64,000 nt of DNA from Pseudomonas sp. R5(2019) (GCF_009905435.1 NZ_JAAAMT010000009.1:87813-151812); one strand, 5' to 3'; positions 17,399-26,588 are shown, counted from the stretch's first letter. The notes: generated by a model not told the origin, from the letters alone. A program made the numbers and translations.

Positions 17399-17415
17399 AT
17401 TACGTTATTCGTAAT
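17399..17415. promoter_or_regulatory. HmgR operator candidate
   Basis: ATTACG-TTATT-CGTAAT is a perfect 17-bp palindrome in the hmgR-hmgA gap. Its length and position match the 17-bp palindromic operator described for HmgR in P. putida. A further half-site GATTACG lies at 17418-17424. Confidence 0.8.
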
Positions 17416-17492
17416 TGGATTACGATAAAAATAACGCAGCCAGGCGTACACCGCCCAACTGCCACATACCGGCCTGTTGGCCAGGAGGCTCA

Positions 17493-18797
17493 ATGAACCT
17501 CGATTCCACCCCGCCCGCGCTCACTTACCTGAGCGGTTTCGGCAATGAATTTTGCAGTGAGGCCCTGCCCGGCGCCTTGCCGGTCGGCCAGAACTCGCCG
17601 CAAAAAGCCCCGTATGGCCTCTACACCGAACTGTTCTCCGGCACCGCTTTCACCATGGCCCGCAGCGAGCAGCGGCGCACCTGGCTGTATCGCATTCGGC
17701 CCTCGGCGCTGCACCCGGCGTTCGAGCGGCTGGAGCGGCAACTGGCCGGTGGCGGGCTCGGCCCGGCCACGCCGAACCGCCTGCGCTGGAACCCGCTGGA
17801 CATACCCGGCGAGCCCACCGATTTCATCGATGGCTGGGTCAGCATGGCGGCCAATTCGGGCGCCGAAAAACCGGCCGGTGTCAGCGTCCATGTTTACCGC
17901 GCCAACTGCTCCATGCAGCGGGTGTTTTTCAACGCCGACGGTGAGCTGTTGGTGGTACCGGAAACCGGTCGCCTGCGCATTGTCACCGAGCTGGGTGTGA
18001 TGGACGTCGAGCCACTGGAAATCGCCGTGCTGCCGCGCGGGTTGAAATTCCGCGTCGAGCTGCTCGACGACCAGGCCCGCGGTTACATCGCCGAAAACCA
18101 CGGCGCACCGTTGCGCCTGCCTGACCTTGGGCCGATTGGCAGCAATGGCCTGGCCAACCCGCGTGACTTTCTGACCCCCGTTGCGCATTACGAAGAAAGC
18201 GCGGGCCCCGTGCAGCTGGTGCAGAAATTCCTCGGCGAACTCTGGGGCTGCCAGTTGCAGCACTCACCGCTGGATGTGGTCGCCTGGCATGGCAACAACG
18301 TGCCGTACAAATACGACCTGCGCCGTTTCAACACCATCGGCACGGTCAGTTTCGACCATCCGGATCCGTCGATTTTCACCGTGTTGACCTCGCCCACCAG
18401 CGTGCATGGCCTGGCCAATATCGACTTCGTGATTTTCCCGCCGCGCTGGATGGTGGCCGAAAACACCTTCCGTCCACCGTGGTTCCACCGCAACCTGATG
18501 AATGAATTCATGGGCCTGATCCAGGGCAGCTACGATGCCAAGGCCGAAGGCTTTTTGCCCGGCGGTGCTTCGCTGCACAGCTGCATGAGCGCCCATGGCC
18601 CGGATGGCGAGACCTGCACCAAGGCCATCGCTGCACAGCTTGAACCGCAGAAGATCGACAACACCATGGCCTTCATGTTCGAGACCAGCCAAGTGCTGCG
18701 CCCGACCCGTCATGCCCTGGAGTGCCCACAACTGCAAGCCAGCTACGATGCTTGCTGGGCAACGTTGCCGACCACTTTCAACCCGAATCGGAGATAA
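17493..18797 (+). CDS. hmgA: Homogentisate 1,2-dioxygenase
   Basis: The 434-residue enzyme opens the homogentisate ring with O2 to give maleylacetoacetate, using non-haem Fe(II). The N-terminus [20 protein letters not shown] is diagnostic. The iron ligands can be placed in [14 protein letters not shown] and [13 protein letters not shown] (His, Glu, His), as in the human enzyme. The start was taken at the ATG behind CAGGAGG; an upstream extension reaches into the promoter. It is the first gene of hmgA-fahA-maiA, controlled by HmgR. Confidence 0.97.
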   Translation: MNLDSTPPALTYLSGFGNEFCSEALPGALPVGQNSPQKAPYGLYTELFSGTAFTMARSEQRRTWLYRIRPSALHPAFERLERQLAGGGLGPATPNRLRWNPLDIPGEPTDFIDGWVSMAANSGAEKPAGVSVHVYRANCSMQRVFFNADGELLVVPETGRLRIVTELGVMDVEPLEIAVLPRGLKFRVELLDDQARGYIAENHGAPLRLPDLGPIGSNGLANPRDFLTPVAHYEESAGPVQLVQKFLGELWGCQLQHSPLDVVAWHGNNVPYKYDLRRFNTIGTVSFDHPDPSIFTVLTSPTSVHGLANIDFVIFPPRWMVAENTFRPPWFHRNLMNEFMGLIQGSYDAKAEGFLPGGASLHSCMSAHGPDGETCTKAIAAQLEPQKIDNTMAFMFETSQVLRPTRHALECPQLQASYDACWATLPTTFNPNRR

Positions 18798-18800
18798 CCC

Positions 18801-20093
18801 ATGAACCAGCCAGTCATCCCGCGCAGCTGGGTCGCCAGCGCCAACGGCCATGCCGACTTCCCGCTGCAGAACCTGCCACTGGGCATCTTCAGCCACGACG
18901 ATCAGCCCCCCCGTTGCGGCGTGGCCATCGGTGATTCGATTCTCGACCTTGAGGCGGTGCTGGCGGCAGGGCTGTTCGAGGGCCAAGCCCGGCGCGCCGT
19001 GGAAGCCACCCGTGGAGGAGCGCTCAACGCCTTCTTCGAACTGGGTCGCCCGGCGCGGGTGGCGCTGCGCGAGCGGCTGCTGCAACTGCTCGGTGAAAAC
19101 GCGGCCGAGCAGGCCCAGCTGAGCGATTTCCTGTGCCCGGCCACGGCCTGCACCCTGCATCTGCCAGCGCGCATCGGCGACTACACCGACTTTTACGTCG
19201 GCATCGAGCACGCCAAGAATGTCGGCAAACTGTTCCGCCCCGACAACCCATTGTTGCCCAACTACAAGTACGTGCCGATTGGCTACCACGGCCGCGCTTC
19301 GACCATTCGGGCTTCCGGTGCCGACGTGCGCCGCCCCAAGGGCCAGACCTTGCCGGTGGGGCAAACCGAACCGAGCTTCGGCCCCTGCGCACGGCTGGAC
19401 TATGAACTGGAACTGGGCATCTGGATCGGTCGCGGCAATGAACTGGGCGAACCGGTGCCGGTGGCTGAAGCGGCCGAGCACATTGCCGGCTACTGCCTGC
19501 TCAACGACTGGTCGGCGCGCGATATCCAGGCCTGGGAATACCAGCCGCTGGGGCCATTCCTGTCGAAAAGCTTTATCACCAGCATCTCGCCCTGGGTGGT
19601 GACGGCCGAAGCGCTGGAGCCGTTCCGTTGCGCCCAGGCACCGCGCCCGGAAGGCGACCCGCAGCCGCTGTCGTACCTGCTGGACAACCGCGACCAGGCC
19701 AACGGCGGTTTCGACATCGAACTTGAAGTGCTGCTGCTGACCGAGAAAATGCGCGAGCAAAACCTGCCGGCCGAGCGCCTGACCCTGAGCAACACCCAGG
19801 CGATGTACTGGACCGTGGCGCAGATGGTCGCCCACCACAGCGTCAACGGTTGCCAGTTGCAAGCCGGTGACCTGTTTGGCTCGGGCACCTTGTCGGGCGC
19901 CAACCCCGGCCAGTTCGGCAGCCTGCTGGAGATCACCAACGGCGGCAAGGAGCCAATCAACCTGGCGTCCGGTGAGGTGCGCAAGTTTCTGGAAGACGGC
20001 GACGAAATCATCCTGCGCGCCCGTTGCCGGGCTGACGGTGTAGCCTCCATCGGCTTCGGCGAATGCCGAGGCAAGATCCTCTCGGCACACTGA
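18801..20093 (+). CDS. fahA: Fumarylacetoacetase
   Basis: The 430-residue hydrolase splits fumarylacetoacetate to fumarate and acetoacetate. Key stretches are DFYVGIEHAKNVGKLFRP with the metal Asp and the catalytic His, GYHGRASTI, YELELGIWIG (two metal Glu residues) and NDWSARDIQAWEYQPLGPF with the last metal Asp. It starts 3 bases after the hmgA stop region and ends 11 bases before maiA, so the three genes are one transcript. In Pseudomonas it is also called hmgB. Confidence 0.96.
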   Translation: MNQPVIPRSWVASANGHADFPLQNLPLGIFSHDDQPPRCGVAIGDSILDLEAVLAAGLFEGQARRAVEATRGGALNAFFELGRPARVALRERLLQLLGENAAEQAQLSDFLCPATACTLHLPARIGDYTDFYVGIEHAKNVGKLFRPDNPLLPNYKYVPIGYHGRASTIRASGADVRRPKGQTLPVGQTEPSFGPCARLDYELELGIWIGRGNELGEPVPVAEAAEHIAGYCLLNDWSARDIQAWEYQPLGPFLSKSFITSISPWVVTAEALEPFRCAQAPRPEGDPQPLSYLLDNRDQANGGFDIELEVLLLTEKMREQNLPAERLTLSNTQAMYWTVAQMVAHHSVNGCQLQAGDLFGSGTLSGANPGQFGSLLEITNGGKEPINLASGEVRKFLEDGDEIILRARCRADGVASIGFGECRGKILSAH

Positions 20094-20104
20094 GGGCCGT
20101 GATC

Positions 20105-20734
20105 ATGGAACTGTTCACTTACTACCGCTCCACGTCCTCGTATCGCGTGCGTATCGCCTTGGCCCTCAAGGGGGTCGATTGCCAGTCGCGGCCGGTCAAC
20201 CTGCTCAAGGGCGAACAGCGCGAGGCCGGTTTTCTCGCCATCAATCCACAAGGCCGTGTACCGGCCTTGCGGGTCGAATCGGGCGAATTGATCGTGCAAT
20301 CGCCGGCGATTATCGAGTACCTGGAAGAGTGTTACCCAACACCAGCACTGCTGCCGGCCGATCCCGTGCAGCGGGCACATGTGCGGGCGGTGGCGGCGTT
20401 GATCGGCTGCGACGTGCACCCGTTGCACAACGTCAGCGTGCTCAATCAACTGCGCCAGAGCGGGTTTGATGAGGGCAAGATCGAGGGTTGGATTAGCCAC
20501 TGGATCAGCCAGGGTTTGGCGGCGGTGGAGCAGTTGATTGGCGATCAAGGCTATTGCTTCGGCAGCGAGCCGGGGCTGGCGGATGTCTACCTGATCCCGC
20601 AACTGTATGCGGCAAATCGGTTTAAGGTTGCGCTGGAGGCGTATCCGCGGATTCGCCGGGTGGCGGAGCTGGCTCAGTCGCATCCGGCGTTCGTGAAGGC
20701 GCATCCTTCGAATCAGGTGGATACGCCAGCCTGA
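20105..20734 (+). CDS. maiA: Maleylacetoacetate isomerase (zeta-class GST)
   Basis: The 209-residue enzyme isomerises maleylacetoacetate to fumarylacetoacetate with glutathione. The zeta-class signature is at residues 7-17 (RSTSSYRVRIA), where the Cys of the common SSCS motif is Ser, as in many bacterial forms. It is followed by INPQGRVPAL, VQSPAIIEYLEE and a helical C-terminal domain with GCDVHPLHNVSVL. It is the third gene of the homogentisate operon (also called hmgC). The ATG at 20105 follows GGGCCGTGATC; the ribosome binding site is weak but close to the fahA stop. Confidence 0.94.
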   Translation: MELFTYYRSTSSYRVRIALALKGVDCQSRPVNLLKGEQREAGFLAINPQGRVPALRVESGELIVQSPAIIEYLEECYPTPALLPADPVQRAHVRAVAALIGCDVHPLHNVSVLNQLRQSGFDEGKIEGWISHWISQGLAAVEQLIGDQGYCFGSEPGLADVYLIPQLYAANRFKVALEAYPRIRRVAELAQSHPAFVKAHPSNQVDTPA

Positions 20735-20782
20735 GAAGTCGTTGATGTGGGTGCGGGCTTGCCCCATTGCCAGCCACTTAAT

Positions 20783-20869
20783 GTGGGAGCGGATTTATCC
20801 GCGAATAGATTCACCGCGGTTCGCCTGACACACCGTGGGGAATCAATTAGCGGATAAATACGCTACCAC
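20783..20869. repeat. REP pair, GTGGGAGCGGATTTATCC family
   Basis: GTGGGAGCGGATTTATCCGC starts at 20783, and a degenerate complement (TAGCGGATAAATACGCTACC) ends at 20869. It separates the convergent maiA and SirB1 genes. Confidence 0.75.
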
Positions 20870-20896
20870 AGAGTCTACGCCTTGAGTGACTGGCAT

Positions 20897-21706
20897 TCAG
20901 TGCACCGACGGCGCCGCCGTCGGCGGCAAATGGCTCAACCGATTCGTCAGCCGCAATCGTTGGATCGGATCGTCCGTCAGCAACAACGCTCGCTCCAGGT
21001 CGAACCGTTCGGCCTGCGGGCAACCCAGGTGTTGATACAGGGTCGCCCGTGCCAGGTAATCACTGGCATTGGCTGGCCCCAGCTCCATCACTCGCTCGGC
21101 ATCCTTGAGCGCGGCCAAATCGTTGTCGTTGGTGGAATGCAGTTGGCGCAAGTTGCGCGACAGGCGTTGCAGCATCTGCCTGGGGCTGGCTTCGAGCAGG
21201 TGATCGGCGCTCAGGGCAATCTGCGGACCGAACTGGCGGCCCAGCAGTTCGCGGCAATCACTGGGATACAGGCGGCGCCCACCGCAGGGGTCGAGCAGGT
21301 GGTCGGCACCTGGCACCCGCAGCAGAAAATGCCCCGGAAAATTCACCCCTGTCAGCGGAATGTCCAGCCGCCGCGCCAGCTCAAGGCTGATCAGCGCCAA
21401 GGCCAGCGGCTGCCCGCGCCGGCGGTGCAGTACTTTGTCGAGCAGCGCCGCCTGAGGCCGCAAGGGGTGAAATTCATCCTGCTGAAAACCCAGGTCATTC
21501 AGGCGCCGCAGCAACGGTTGGGCCAGCTCGCAAACCGGCAGCATCGGCAAACCGACGCTGACCTGCTGCGCGAGCGTGTGGACATCGCGCAGCAGTTTCT
21601 CGGGCTCGACACTGGCATCGTGTTCGGCTGCAATCCACAACGCCGCCTCGAAAATCGCTGGCGGGTCGCGGTCAAGGCAGGCAAGACAGGCTTGACGTGG
21701 GTTCAT
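20897..21706 (-). CDS. SirB1-family protein (transglutaminase-like core plus TPR)
   Basis: The 269-residue cytosolic protein has the SirB1 pattern: VGLPMLPVCELA-like N-half, LDKVLHRRRGQPLALALISL and LTGVNFPGHFLLRV, which are the transglutaminase-like region in which the catalytic Cys is usually lost (none is seen at that place here). The C-terminal half (DLAALKDAERVMELGPANAS, YLARATLYQHLGC) looks like a TPR pair. The biochemical role of the family is not known. It is convergent with maiA and divergent from leucine dehydrogenase. Confidence 0.82.
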   Translation of the reverse strand: MNPRQACLACLDRDPPAIFEAALWIAAEHDASVEPEKLLRDVHTLAQQVSVGLPMLPVCELAQPLLRRLNDLGFQQDEFHPLRPQAALLDKVLHRRRGQPLALALISLELARRLDIPLTGVNFPGHFLLRVPGADHLLDPCGGRRLYPSDCRELLGRQFGPQIALSADHLLEASPRQMLQRLSRNLRQLHSTNDNDLAALKDAERVMELGPANASDYLARATLYQHLGCPQAERFDLERALLLTDDPIQRLRLTNRLSHLPPTAAPSVH

Positions 21707-21873
21707 GAAAACCTCCGCTGATGCTTTCCTTTTAGCGCTGCACTCGCGGTTAGTCCAGTGCCCTGGCGGTTATGTCGTAAAACCCCTCCGGCTATCGGCC
21801 TTATCACCGGGCGTTCGGCCGGTTGGCCCGGCGCCGCCTATACTTGAAACAGCACCTGATCGGGAGCCGGTTG

Positions 21874-22899
21874 ATGTTTGCTCTCATGCAAAGCACGCGT
21901 ACACAATCATTGCACCTGGCCGTTGACCCGGCGACCGGGCTCAAGGCTGTGATCGCGATTCACAACGAGAGCGCGGGCCCGGCGTTGGGGGGCTGCCGTT
22001 ACCTGGCCTACCCTGATGATGAATCAGCGATGATCGACGCCATCCGCTTGGCCCAGGGCATGACCTACAAGGCTGCCCTGGCCGGCTTGCCACTCGGTGG
22101 CGGCAAGGCGGTGATCATTCGCAACCCGCACGTGGAAAACCGCGCCGCGTTGTTTGAAGCCTTCGGGCGATTTGTCGAGACGCTGCACGGGCGTTATATC
22201 ACCGCCATCGACAGCGGCACCTCGACCATCGACATGGATTGCATCGCCCAGGCCACCCAGCATGTCACCAGCACCACGGCCCAGGGCGACCCTTCGCCGC
22301 ACACGGCCATGGGCGTGTTCGCCGGGATTCGCAGCACCGCCCTGGCGCGCCTTGGCAGCAGTAACCTGGAAGGCTTGCGCGTGGCCGTGCAGGGGCTGGG
22401 CAATGTGGGTTTCGCCCTCGCCGAACAGCTGTATGCAGCGGGCGTCGACCTGTTGGTCAGTGATCATGACGAAGGGCGCGTGCAACTGGCGATGCAGCAA
22501 CTGAACGCCAAACCGGTGGCCGCCGAAGCCTTGATCAGCACCCCGTGCGATATCTTTGCACCGTGCGGCCTGGGCTCGATCCTCAACGGCCAGAGCGTCG
22601 CCCAGTTGCGCTGCGCAGCGGTTGCAGGCTCCGCCAACAACCAATTGACCAACCTGCAGATTGCCGACCAGCTTGAAGCCCGCGGCATTCTTTACGCTCC
22701 GGATTATGTGATCAATTCCGGCGGGCTCATCTATGTGGCCTTGAAGCACCGGGGCGAAGACCTCAGCATAATAACCGCGCACCTGTCACGGATCCCGTTG
22801 CGCCTGACCGAAGTCTACGCTCACGCCCAGGCTGAAAAGCGCTCACCGGCGCGGGTGGCCGAAAGCCTGGCCGAACGACTGGTCTATCCGCACTCGTAG
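21874..22899 (+). CDS. ldh: Leucine dehydrogenase (Glu/Leu/Phe/Val dehydrogenase family)
   Basis: The 341-residue enzyme deaminates leucine or valine to the 2-oxoacid with NAD. It has ALGGCRYLAYPDDESAMIDA, the catalytic Lys loop GMTYKAALAGLPLGGGKAVI and the NAD loop VAVQGLGNVGFALAEQL. The length and motifs fit Leu/Val rather than Glu dehydrogenases. It starts at the ATG behind GGGAG at 21861 and is followed by E1alpha, E1beta and E2 of a branched-chain-type dehydrogenase. This gives a logical path from leucine to 4-methyl-2-oxopentanoate to isovaleryl-CoA. The same gene order is known in P. aeruginosa (PA3418-PA3415). Confidence 0.9.
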   Translation: MFALMQSTRTQSLHLAVDPATGLKAVIAIHNESAGPALGGCRYLAYPDDESAMIDAIRLAQGMTYKAALAGLPLGGGKAVIIRNPHVENRAALFEAFGRFVETLHGRYITAIDSGTSTIDMDCIAQATQHVTSTTAQGDPSPHTAMGVFAGIRSTALARLGSSNLEGLRVAVQGLGNVGFALAEQLYAAGVDLLVSDHDEGRVQLAMQQLNAKPVAAEALISTPCDIFAPCGLGSILNGQSVAQLRCAAVAGSANNQLTNLQIADQLEARGILYAPDYVINSGGLIYVALKHRGEDLSIITAHLSRIPLRLTEVYAHAQAEKRSPARVAESLAERLVYPHS

Positions 22900-22966
22900 C
22901 CTGTCAGCTGGCGGTTGCCCAACGATGGACAACCCACGCGTGTCACGCGTGACAGGAGTGCTGCCG

Positions 22967-24067
22967 ATGACGGCGAGCCCATTCGAACTGCCCTTCACCC
23001 GTTATCTGTCCGCTCAGGGGCAAGCCTGCGGCAAGCTGCCTGGCTGGGCTGACGACTTCAACCTGCTGACGCACTTGTATCGGCAAATGGTGTTGACCCG
23101 CCTGTTTGATCAAAAGGCCGTCGCCCTGCAGCGCACGGGACGCATCGGCACTTACGCGCCAACCCTGGGCCAGGAAGCGATTGGCGTGGCGGTCGGCAGC
23201 GTGATGCACGCCGAGGACGTGCTGGTGCCCTATTACCGCGACACCGCCGTGCAGCTGATGCGTGGCGTGCGCATGGAAGAAATCCTCTTGTATTGGGGCG
23301 GAGACGAACGCGGCAGCGACTATGTGGACCCGGCCGCGGCTCAGGACTTCCCCATCTGCGTGCCGATTGCCACCCAGGCCCTGCATGCCTGTGGCGTCGC
23401 CACGGCGTTCAAGATCCGTGGCGAACACCGGGTGGTGGTCACCACCTGCGGCGACGGTGCCACCAGCAAGGGCGACTTTCTTGAAGCCCTGAACGTCGCC
23501 GGGGCCTGGCAGCTGCCAGTCGTATTCGTGATCAACAACAATCAATGGGCGATTTCGGTACCGCGGCGCATTCAGTGCGGCGCGCCGACGTTGGCGCAGA
23601 AAGCCATTGGTGCAGGCTTTGTCGGCGAACAGGTCGACGGTAACGACATCATCGCCGTGCATGACCGTCTGCTGGGGGCGCTCGACCGCGCGCGTCACGG
23701 CAAGGGTCCGGTGCTGCTCGAATGCATCAGCTACCGCCTGGGCGATCACACCACTGCTGATGACGCGACCCGTTACCGCTCGGCCGATGAGGTCAAGCAG
23801 GCCTGGCAGCAGGAGCCGGTCAAGCGCCTGCAGGCGTTTCTGGTCAGCCAGGGGGTGTGGGATGAAGGCCGCGAGCAGGCGCTGGTCAACGACTGCCAGG
23901 CCCAGGTCCAGCAGGCGGTCGAGCGCTTCGAGGCCGCCGGGCTGCAACCGGCCGAGTCGTTGTTGGAACACGTCTATGCCCGCTGGCCCGCTGCTCTGGC
24001 CGAACAGCGTGAAGAGCTGCTGGAAAGGGTCGCCCGCCACGCGGCAGGAGACGCCCATGGTCACTGA
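22967..24067 (+). CDS. 2-oxoacid dehydrogenase E1 component alpha subunit
   Basis: The 366-residue thiamine diphosphate enzyme subunit has the TPP motif GDGATSKGDFLEALNVAGAW ending in INNNQWAIS, and the phosphorylation-loop-like YRLGDHTTADDATRY. The sequence around RIGTYAPTLGQEA and PYYRDTAVQLMRG is of the branched-chain or PdhA bacterial type. The start was placed at the ATG 14 codons inside the longest frame because ACAGGAG lies 8 bases ahead of it. It overlaps the beta subunit by 11 bases. After leucine dehydrogenase, a branched-chain 2-oxoacid substrate is more likely than pyruvate. Confidence 0.88.
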   Translation: MTASPFELPFTRYLSAQGQACGKLPGWADDFNLLTHLYRQMVLTRLFDQKAVALQRTGRIGTYAPTLGQEAIGVAVGSVMHAEDVLVPYYRDTAVQLMRGVRMEEILLYWGGDERGSDYVDPAAAQDFPICVPIATQALHACGVATAFKIRGEHRVVVTTCGDGATSKGDFLEALNVAGAWQLPVVFVINNNQWAISVPRRIQCGAPTLAQKAIGAGFVGEQVDGNDIIAVHDRLLGALDRARHGKGPVLLECISYRLGDHTTADDATRYRSADEVKQAWQQEPVKRLQAFLVSQGVWDEGREQALVNDCQAQVQQAVERFEAAGLQPAESLLEHVYARWPAALAEQREELLERVARHAAGDAHGH

Positions 24068-25043
24068 CAAACTGACGTTGCTCGAAGCGGTCAATCTGGC
24101 CCTGCACCGGGCCATGGCTGAAGATGAAAACGTCGTTGTGCTGGGTGAGGATGTCGGCGTCAATGGCGGGGTGTTTCGCGCCACTCTGGGCCTGCGCGAC
24201 AGCTTCGGCTTCAAGCGGGTCATCGACTCGCCGCTGGCTGAAAACATGCTCGTGGGCCTGACCGTGGGTATGGCCGCCCAAGGCCTGAAGCCGGTGGTGG
24301 AAATCCAGTTCATGGGGTTTATCTACGCCGCCATGGAGCAGCTGGTTTCCCACGCCAGCCGGCTGCGCAACCGCACCCGTGGCCGGCTCAGTTGCCCGAT
24401 GGTACTGCGCACGCCCATGGGCGCCGGCATTCGTGCGCCAGAACATCACAGCGAAGCAACCGAAGCGATGTTTACGCATATTCCCGGCGTGCGGGTGCTG
24501 GTGCCGTCTTCACCGGCACGCGCTTACGGCCTGCTGCTGGCGGCCATCGACGACCCTGACCCGGTGATTTTCCTGGAGCCCACCCGGCTCTATCGCATGA
24601 ACCCGCAGACGCTGCTCGATGATGGCCAACGCTTGCCGCTGGACAGTTGTTTCACCCTGCGCGAAGGCAGTGACCTGACCTTGATCAGCTGGGGCGCCAG
24701 CGTGCTGGAAAGCCTTGAAGCCGCCGAAGCCCTGAGCGAGCAGGGCGTGGAGGCCGAGGTGATCGATGTCGCCTGCCTCAAGCCGCTGGACATGGCCACC
24801 CTGGAAGCCTCGGTGCGCAAGACCGGCCGCTGCGTGATCGTCCACGAAGCGCCGCGCAGCGGGGGGCTGGGTGGCGAGATCGCGGCCAGCCTCTATGAGC
24901 GCGTGCTGCTCGATCTGCAGGCACCGATCCAGCGGGTCACCGCGCCCGACATTCCGCCACCGCTCTATCGCCTTGAACAGCTGTACCTGCCCAGCGTGGA
25001 AGACATTCTCCACGCCTGTGACCAAGTGCTGCATTTCGCCTGA
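24057..25043 (+). CDS. 2-oxoacid dehydrogenase E1 component beta subunit
   Basis: The 328-residue partner of the alpha subunit starts LTLLEAVNLALHRAMAEDEN and has VLGEDVGVNGGVFRAT, FGFKRVIDSPLAE, IRAPEHHSEATEAMFTHIPG and PRSGGLGGEIAASL, all standard for E1beta. Its ATG lies inside the alpha gene behind GGCAGGAG, so translation is coupled and an alpha2beta2 enzyme is expected. The E2 gene follows after 10 bases. No separate E3 is present. Confidence 0.92.
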   Translation: MVTDKLTLLEAVNLALHRAMAEDENVVVLGEDVGVNGGVFRATLGLRDSFGFKRVIDSPLAENMLVGLTVGMAAQGLKPVVEIQFMGFIYAAMEQLVSHASRLRNRTRGRLSCPMVLRTPMGAGIRAPEHHSEATEAMFTHIPGVRVLVPSSPARAYGLLLAAIDDPDPVIFLEPTRLYRMNPQTLLDDGQRLPLDSCFTLREGSDLTLISWGASVLESLEAAEALSEQGVEAEVIDVACLKPLDMATLEASVRKTGRCVIVHEAPRSGGLGGEIAASLYERVLLDLQAPIQRVTAPDIPPPLYRLEQLYLPSVEDILHACDQVLHFA

Positions 25044-25053
25044 GGAGGCCTTG

Positions 25054-26160
25054 ATGAAACATTTCAAACTGCCCGACCTGGGTGAGGGGCTGCAAGAAGC
25101 GGAGATTGTGCACTGGTATGTACAGGCTGGTGAACAGGTCAAGGCCGACCAGTTGCTGGTGTCGGTGGAAACCGCCAAGGCAATTGTCGACATTCCCGCG
25201 CCGTACGATGGCGTCGTGGCGAAAACCTACGGTGCTGCAGGCGACATCCTGCATGTGGGCGAACCCTTGCTCGGGTATGAAGGCGATGCCGACGCGGGCA
25301 CCGTGGTCGGCCGGTTGGAGGGGGGCGGAGAACGCAAGGACGACCGTTTTTTTGTCGGCGCCGCGCCTTCGACCCGTGAGCACCTGGCCGTGCGCGCGAC
25401 CCCGGCCGTTCGCCAGCTGGCGCGGCAACTGGGTGTGGAGCTTGGCAGCTTGAGTGGTTCAGGCAGCGACGGGCTGATTACCCGCAGCGATGTCGAGGCC
25501 GCGGCCAGCGCCGAGCAGTCACGCTTTGGCGGCGAAAAACTGCGAGGCGTGCGCCGCAGCATGGCCTTGAACATGGCCCGTTCCCATGCCGAAGTGGTGC
25601 CCGTGACCCTGTTCGGGGATGCCGACCTGCACCGCTGGGCGAGCGCGCGCGAACCGCTGATTCGCCTGGCCCAGGCCATGGCCGCCGCTTGCGCGGTCGA
25701 GCCGGTGCTCAACAGCGGTTTTGACGGTCGCAGCTTGTTATTGCGCCACTCTGAGCAACTGCATCTGGGCATTGCCGTCGACACCCCCGACGGGCTGTTC
25801 GTACCGGTGTTGCGAGACGTCGGCACGCGCAGCGCCGAAGATTTGAAAGACGGCATCAGCCGCCTGCGCGCTGATGTGCAGGCACGTTCCATCCCGCCGC
25901 AGGAAATGATGGGCGCCACCTTGACCCTGTCCAACTTTGGCACGCTGTTCGGCCGCTATGCCAATCCGGTAGTGATTCCGCCGCAGGTGGCGATCCTGGC
26001 GGCAGGGGTGATTCGCGACGAGCCGGTGGCGGTGAAGGGTGAAGTGCGCGTGCACCCGATCCTGCCGCTGTCGCTGACCTTCGACCACCGGGTGGTGACC
26101 GGTGGCGAGGCGGCGCGGTTTCTCAAGGCACTGGTGCAGGCGCTGGAGTTGCCGGGGTAG
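25054..26160 (+). CDS. Dihydrolipoamide acyltransferase (E2) of the branched-chain-type complex
   Basis: The 368-residue E2 has one lipoyl domain (residues 2-75, lipoylated Lys42 in VETAKAIVD), a peripheral-subunit-binding domain at about 113-147 (RATPAVRQLARQLGVELGSL) and a catalytic domain from about 160. The active His345 is in FDHRVVTGGEAARF, where the usual Asp of HxxxDG reads T-G. This form occurs in some BkdB/AcoC-like enzymes but should be noted. The ATG follows GAGGAGGCC. No lpd gene is linked, so E3 must come from another locus. Confidence 0.9.
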   Translation: MKHFKLPDLGEGLQEAEIVHWYVQAGEQVKADQLLVSVETAKAIVDIPAPYDGVVAKTYGAAGDILHVGEPLLGYEGDADAGTVVGRLEGGGERKDDRFFVGAAPSTREHLAVRATPAVRQLARQLGVELGSLSGSGSDGLITRSDVEAAASAEQSRFGGEKLRGVRRSMALNMARSHAEVVPVTLFGDADLHRWASAREPLIRLAQAMAAACAVEPVLNSGFDGRSLLLRHSEQLHLGIAVDTPDGLFVPVLRDVGTRSAEDLKDGISRLRADVQARSIPPQEMMGATLTLSNFGTLFGRYANPVVIPPQVAILAAGVIRDEPVAVKGEVRVHPILPLSLTFDHRVVTGGEAARFLKALVQALELPG

Positions 26161-26178
26161 GAAACTTCTGTAGCATTT

Positions 26179-26275
26179 GGGGCCGCTTCGCGCCCCATCG
26201 CGGCCAGGTCCGCTCCTACATCTGCGCGGTCCTTGTAGGAGCGGACCTGGCCGCGATGGGCTGCGAAGCAGCCCC
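26179..26275. repeat. Head-to-head REP pair, GTAGGAGCGGACC family
   Basis: Two 42-base arms (26179-26220 and 26234-26275) are near-perfect inverted copies, each with CGGCCAGGTCCGCTCCTACA or its complement. They separate the convergent E2 and yebG genes. Confidence 0.88.
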
Positions 26276-26290
26276 AAAAGCCGATACCGC

Positions 26291-26551
26291 CTACTCGCCT
26301 TTCCCCTGAACCAACTCAGCCAACGCACCCGCATTGCTCTTGAACGCCGCCGCAAACACCGCGCGGTTCTTGGCCATGAAGATGCCGGTGTCTTCAGCCT
26401 GCTTTTCGGTCAGGTCGGGGATATTTTTCAGGAGCACATCTGTCAGCGACTCGGCCAGCTCAAGCATTTGGTCGTGCGCGTCTGCAAGTTTGCGATCCAC
26501 GAATGTAGTCTCCAAGTCGCGGGTACTGCGATACAGGGTTTCAACAGCCAT
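26291..26551 (-). CDS. yebG: YebG-family SOS protein
   Basis: The 86-residue protein starts MAVETLYRSTRDLETTFVDR and continues KLADAHDQMLELAESLTDVL, matching the DNA-damage-inducible YebG family in length and spacing. The ATG at 26551 was chosen because GAGG lies 6 bases upstream; an ATG five codons earlier is also possible. A perfect LexA box lies 22 bases upstream of this start, so SOS control is very likely. The molecular role of YebG is still not defined. Confidence 0.86.
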   Translation of the reverse strand: MAVETLYRSTRDLETTFVDRKLADAHDQMLELAESLTDVLLKNIPDLTEKQAEDTGIFMAKNRAVFAAAFKSNAGALAELVQGKGE

Positions 26552-26572
26552 TTTCGGCCTCGTCATCGGGTA

Positions 26573-26588
26573 CTGTTAATTTATACAG
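26573..26588. promoter_or_regulatory. LexA (SOS) box of yebG
   Basis: CTGT-TAATTTAT-ACAG is an exact CTGT-N8-ACAG consensus with an AT-rich centre, placed at the expected distance upstream of yebG. Confidence 0.88.

Noticed and set aside
18264..20090. 608-codon open frame on the minus strand
   Set aside because: It is a mirror of hmgA/fahA coding sequence in high-GC DNA; the plus-strand enzymes have all catalytic motifs.
22943..24313. 456-codon minus-strand open frame over the E1 genes
   Set aside because: Antisense shadow of the E1alpha gene, which carries the TPP motif.
25441..26160. Frameshift in E2 because of the odd active-site motif
   Set aside because: The frame is continuous through the C-terminus and the flanking residues (FDHRVV, GGEAARF) are conserved.
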